Shown here: positions 44,864 through 46,582 of the stretch, piece by piece
How positions within the stretch are numbered: position 1 is the first letter of the stretch
Layout of the letters: every line of letters begins with the position of its first letter
Source: Rubripirellula sp.
GTDB lineage: Bacteria > Planctomycetota > Planctomycetia > Pirellulales > Pirellulaceae
Assembly: GCA_028823035.1 (NCBI GenBank)
Contig: JAPKCI010000022.1
Span: forward strand, 1-46,582
Direction: 5' to 3'
Length of the DNA stretch: 46,582 nt
Notes under the pieces: generated by a model
Told to the model about the DNA's origin: nothing
Seen by the model: only the letters and a program-made list of their open reading frames with translations
Database searches by the model: none
Position numbers and translations under genes: made by a program

Positions 44864-45755
44864 GCGGGTTTCTTGCCTCTCATCAAAGGTATGGTATCGA
44901 TGTGTTTAGTTTAGCCACGACGTGGCCAAATTTCATGTCAGCAGACCACAGTTCCCTCAAGATTGACCTGCAACTTTCCAGATTCAGGATGCTTTTGTGT
45001 TGGTTGTCCCAATAGCAGAGGCAATCAACCTGGAAGTTTTCCCTGCTGGGGGCTATTGCACAGGTGGTTTTGTCGCGATGTCGGCAGCAACGCGAAATGG
45101 ACTGCAGAGCTAACTCGAGAGTCGCTCTGATTTCGAGAACGTAAAAAGTACGCCGAAAGCAACCCTCTTCGAACCGGTTCTCTTTCGGAAGTTTTGCGTA
45201 ACGTCTTTGTTCGTAGAGAGTTGCAGCGAAGGTGTTGCTTTCGGTGTCCAAAAACGAATGGGATTCGAAATTAGACATGATTACGCGATGAATCGAACAT
45301 TCCAAACCGCGATGCCCTTGGATCAAAAGGTAAACGTTGCGTGCTGTCGTTACGCACTATCACACCGAAACAAATCGACTGATCGTGCCGATGAATCGTC
45401 CGCCTGACATGGAAGCTGAGATCGAAACGACTGAGCGCCTCGGTGGTTAGCTTCATTCGTATCAGCGAGCTGCTTAGATTGGCCTGCGGCCCGTGTTACT
45501 TCATATTGGCTTTGAACCAATCGGTGCATTACTGCTGCGCGGCGTGCCCGATTTCGCCGGTTTGGTTCCTGCCAGCGTACAATTTAGATCCTGTCTCGAC
45601 CCAAAATCTAATTTCATATGCCGTCGCGACCTCGGATTTCATCGACCAAAATGCTCGTTCGACTTTTTTGCCCCCACGCGGACAGATAGCTCGTCTTAAG
45701 CTTTAGCGACATGAGATCGCTTCGCTGTACTTTTCTCGGTTGGATGCCCTCCTCT
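44864..45755. other. 890-bp spacer without a supported gene
   Basis: A minus-strand 147-codon frame (44883-45326) is the longest, but it is Cys- and Arg-rich with no RBS and no recognised domain, and was not called. Nothing else was recognised, and no RNA gene was seen. Confidence 0.35.
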
Positions 45756-46582
45756 TTATTTCCGACCGAATTCAGGGTGGGCCACGATGGCGTGAATGGC
45801 GGCGCGAAGAGAGAAATCCTTTTGAGCAATCGACTCGAAGACTGCGTCGACATGCGGACGGTCGACCCGGGTGACTTCGCGGCCATGGGCATAGCTGATG
45901 AGTTTCCCGATGATGCCCTTGAGGATGCGTTCCTTGTCGGCCATCAGAGCATCCTTGAGCGAGGGCAGGTCGCGTACCTCACGGCCGCCCGGAAGTTTCA
46001 TGGCGGCATCAATCGGGACGTTGGTGAATTTGAGTTTCTTTGTGAACGTCGTTCCTTCTTGCACCGCGGGGAGTTCTTCCACGTGGCGATACTCGCTCCG
46101 CTTGCGCCCAACCGGGTCGTAGTATTCAAGGGCGAAACCCAGGGGATCGATCTTCGAATGACAGCGGGAGCAGCTTTCAAGCTGTTGATGCTTAAGAATG
46201 GCCTCGCGCACGGTGGTGGTACCCCGGATGTCCGGCTCGTTGATCAACACGTCGGCGGGCGGTTCGATGCGCTCGTTGTAGAGATTCTTGAGAATCCACG
46301 AGCCCCTGTGGATCGGTGATGTGGCGAAGTCGGTGGAGGTGAGCTTGAGGAAACCGGCCTGGGCCACGAGTCCGCCCCGTTCGCTTTCGTTGGGAAGCTT
46401 AACCGGAACGAAGGTATCACCCTCGACGGCGGGCAAACCGTAGAAGCGGGCCAGACGGTCATTGGCCATGACGAAATCCGAGTCGATGAAGTGTTCCATG
46501 CTCAGACCCTTGTCGAGCATGTGCCGAAAGAGCTCACGGCCTTCGCGCCCCATGGAATCGACCGTCATGCGGCGCACGTTCT
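45756..46582 (-). CDS. DUF1592/DUF1588/DUF1585 family protein, C-terminal part (cut by window edge)
   Basis: The open frame enters from the right edge, so only the last ~275 residues are present. They match the end of the planctomycete large cytochrome-type proteins: DUF1592 tail (LSMEHFIDSDFVMANDRLA), DUF1588 (RGGLVAQAGFLKLTSTDFAT, SPIHRGSWILKNL) with a haem c motif CSRCHSK, and DUF1585 (GREVRDLPSLKDAL, LISYAHGREVTR, AIVAHPEFGRK). These exported proteins usually precede a DUF1552 gene and are linked to polysaccharide use, but their reaction is unknown. The DUF1552 gene that normally lies downstream is not seen within the 890 bp that follow. Confidence 0.88.
   Translation of the reverse strand, partial: NVRRMTVDSMGREGRELFRHMLDKGLSMEHFIDSDFVMANDRLARFYGLPAVEGDTFVPVKLPNESERGGLVAQAGFLKLTSTDFATSPIHRGSWILKNLYNERIEPPADVLINEPDIRGTTTVREAILKHQQLESCSRCHSKIDPLGFALEYYDPVGRKRSEYRHVEELPAVQEGTTFTKKLKFTNVPIDAAMKLPGGREVRDLPSLKDALMADKERILKGIIGKLISYAHGREVTRVDRPHVDAVFESIAQKDFSLRAAIHAIVAHPEFGRK

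Noticed and set aside
44883-45326. 147-codon minus-strand frame as a gene.
   Set aside because: No ribosome-binding site, Cys/Arg-rich chance composition and no recognised domain.

Overview
The window looks like chromosomal DNA of a planctomycete, probably of the Pirellulaceae (Rhodopirellula-like) group. The indicators are two complete formylglycine sulfatases and the end of a third, a DUF1592/DUF1588/DUF1585 c-type cytochrome protein at the right edge, an SHD1 (SLA1 homology) secreted protein, a Tat-exported Gfo/Idh/MocA oxidoreductase paired with a DUF6807 (PmoA-like) protein, a short planctomycete-style lipoprotein, and loosely packed genes with little operon structure. No rRNA, tRNA, CRISPR array, transposase or phage gene was recognised.

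Layout. 1-7.6 kb: sulfatase 3' end, Ser/Thr kinase, hemY-type porphyrinogen oxidase, SHD1 protein with collagen-like repeats, ferredoxin-NADP reductase, and glgC. 7.7-15.8 kb: a 59-residue membrane protein, a large secreted TPR-thioredoxin protein, a small hypothetical gene, the DUF6807/Gfo-Idh-MocA operon, and an APC permease with UspA-like domains whose 5' end appears frameshifted. 15.8-20.3 kb: remnant of a RimK cluster, the dciA-tag operon, a second sulfatase, and yceH. 20.3-24.5 kb: a two-gene nucleotide-sugar cassette (a 1104-residue GHMP kinase-UDPGP pyrophosphorylase fusion behind a GalU-like protein with a degenerate active site). 24.7-33 kb: cobL (cbiE-cbiT), a thioredoxin-fold protein, rhomboid, S41 protease, a polytopic membrane protein, a lipoprotein, and an HtrA-like protease. 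33-37.3 kb: accessory-looking stretch with long non-coding spacers, one intact thioredoxin protein, a wrecked ECF sigma factor and its membrane partner, and a broken zinc-ribbon/DUF4190 gene. 37.3-46.6 kb: leuCD, UDP-glucuronate-type epimerase, shattered glmS, a SAM-fold protein, a third sulfatase, and the end of a DUF1592-family gene.

The most notable properties are (i) the kinase-pyrophosphorylase fusion with its degenerate partner, which reads as an uncharacterised sugar-activation route, and (ii) unusually heavy gene decay for one window. There are six damaged loci: APC permease 5' end, protease-rimK-aspartoacylase cluster, ECF sigma factor, its membrane partner, zinc-ribbon/DUF4190 gene and glmS. 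Alongside them are three separate 14-bp tandem duplications, one of which breaks the sigma factor frame. All functional calls rest on motif recognition by eye. No database search or composition statistic was run.
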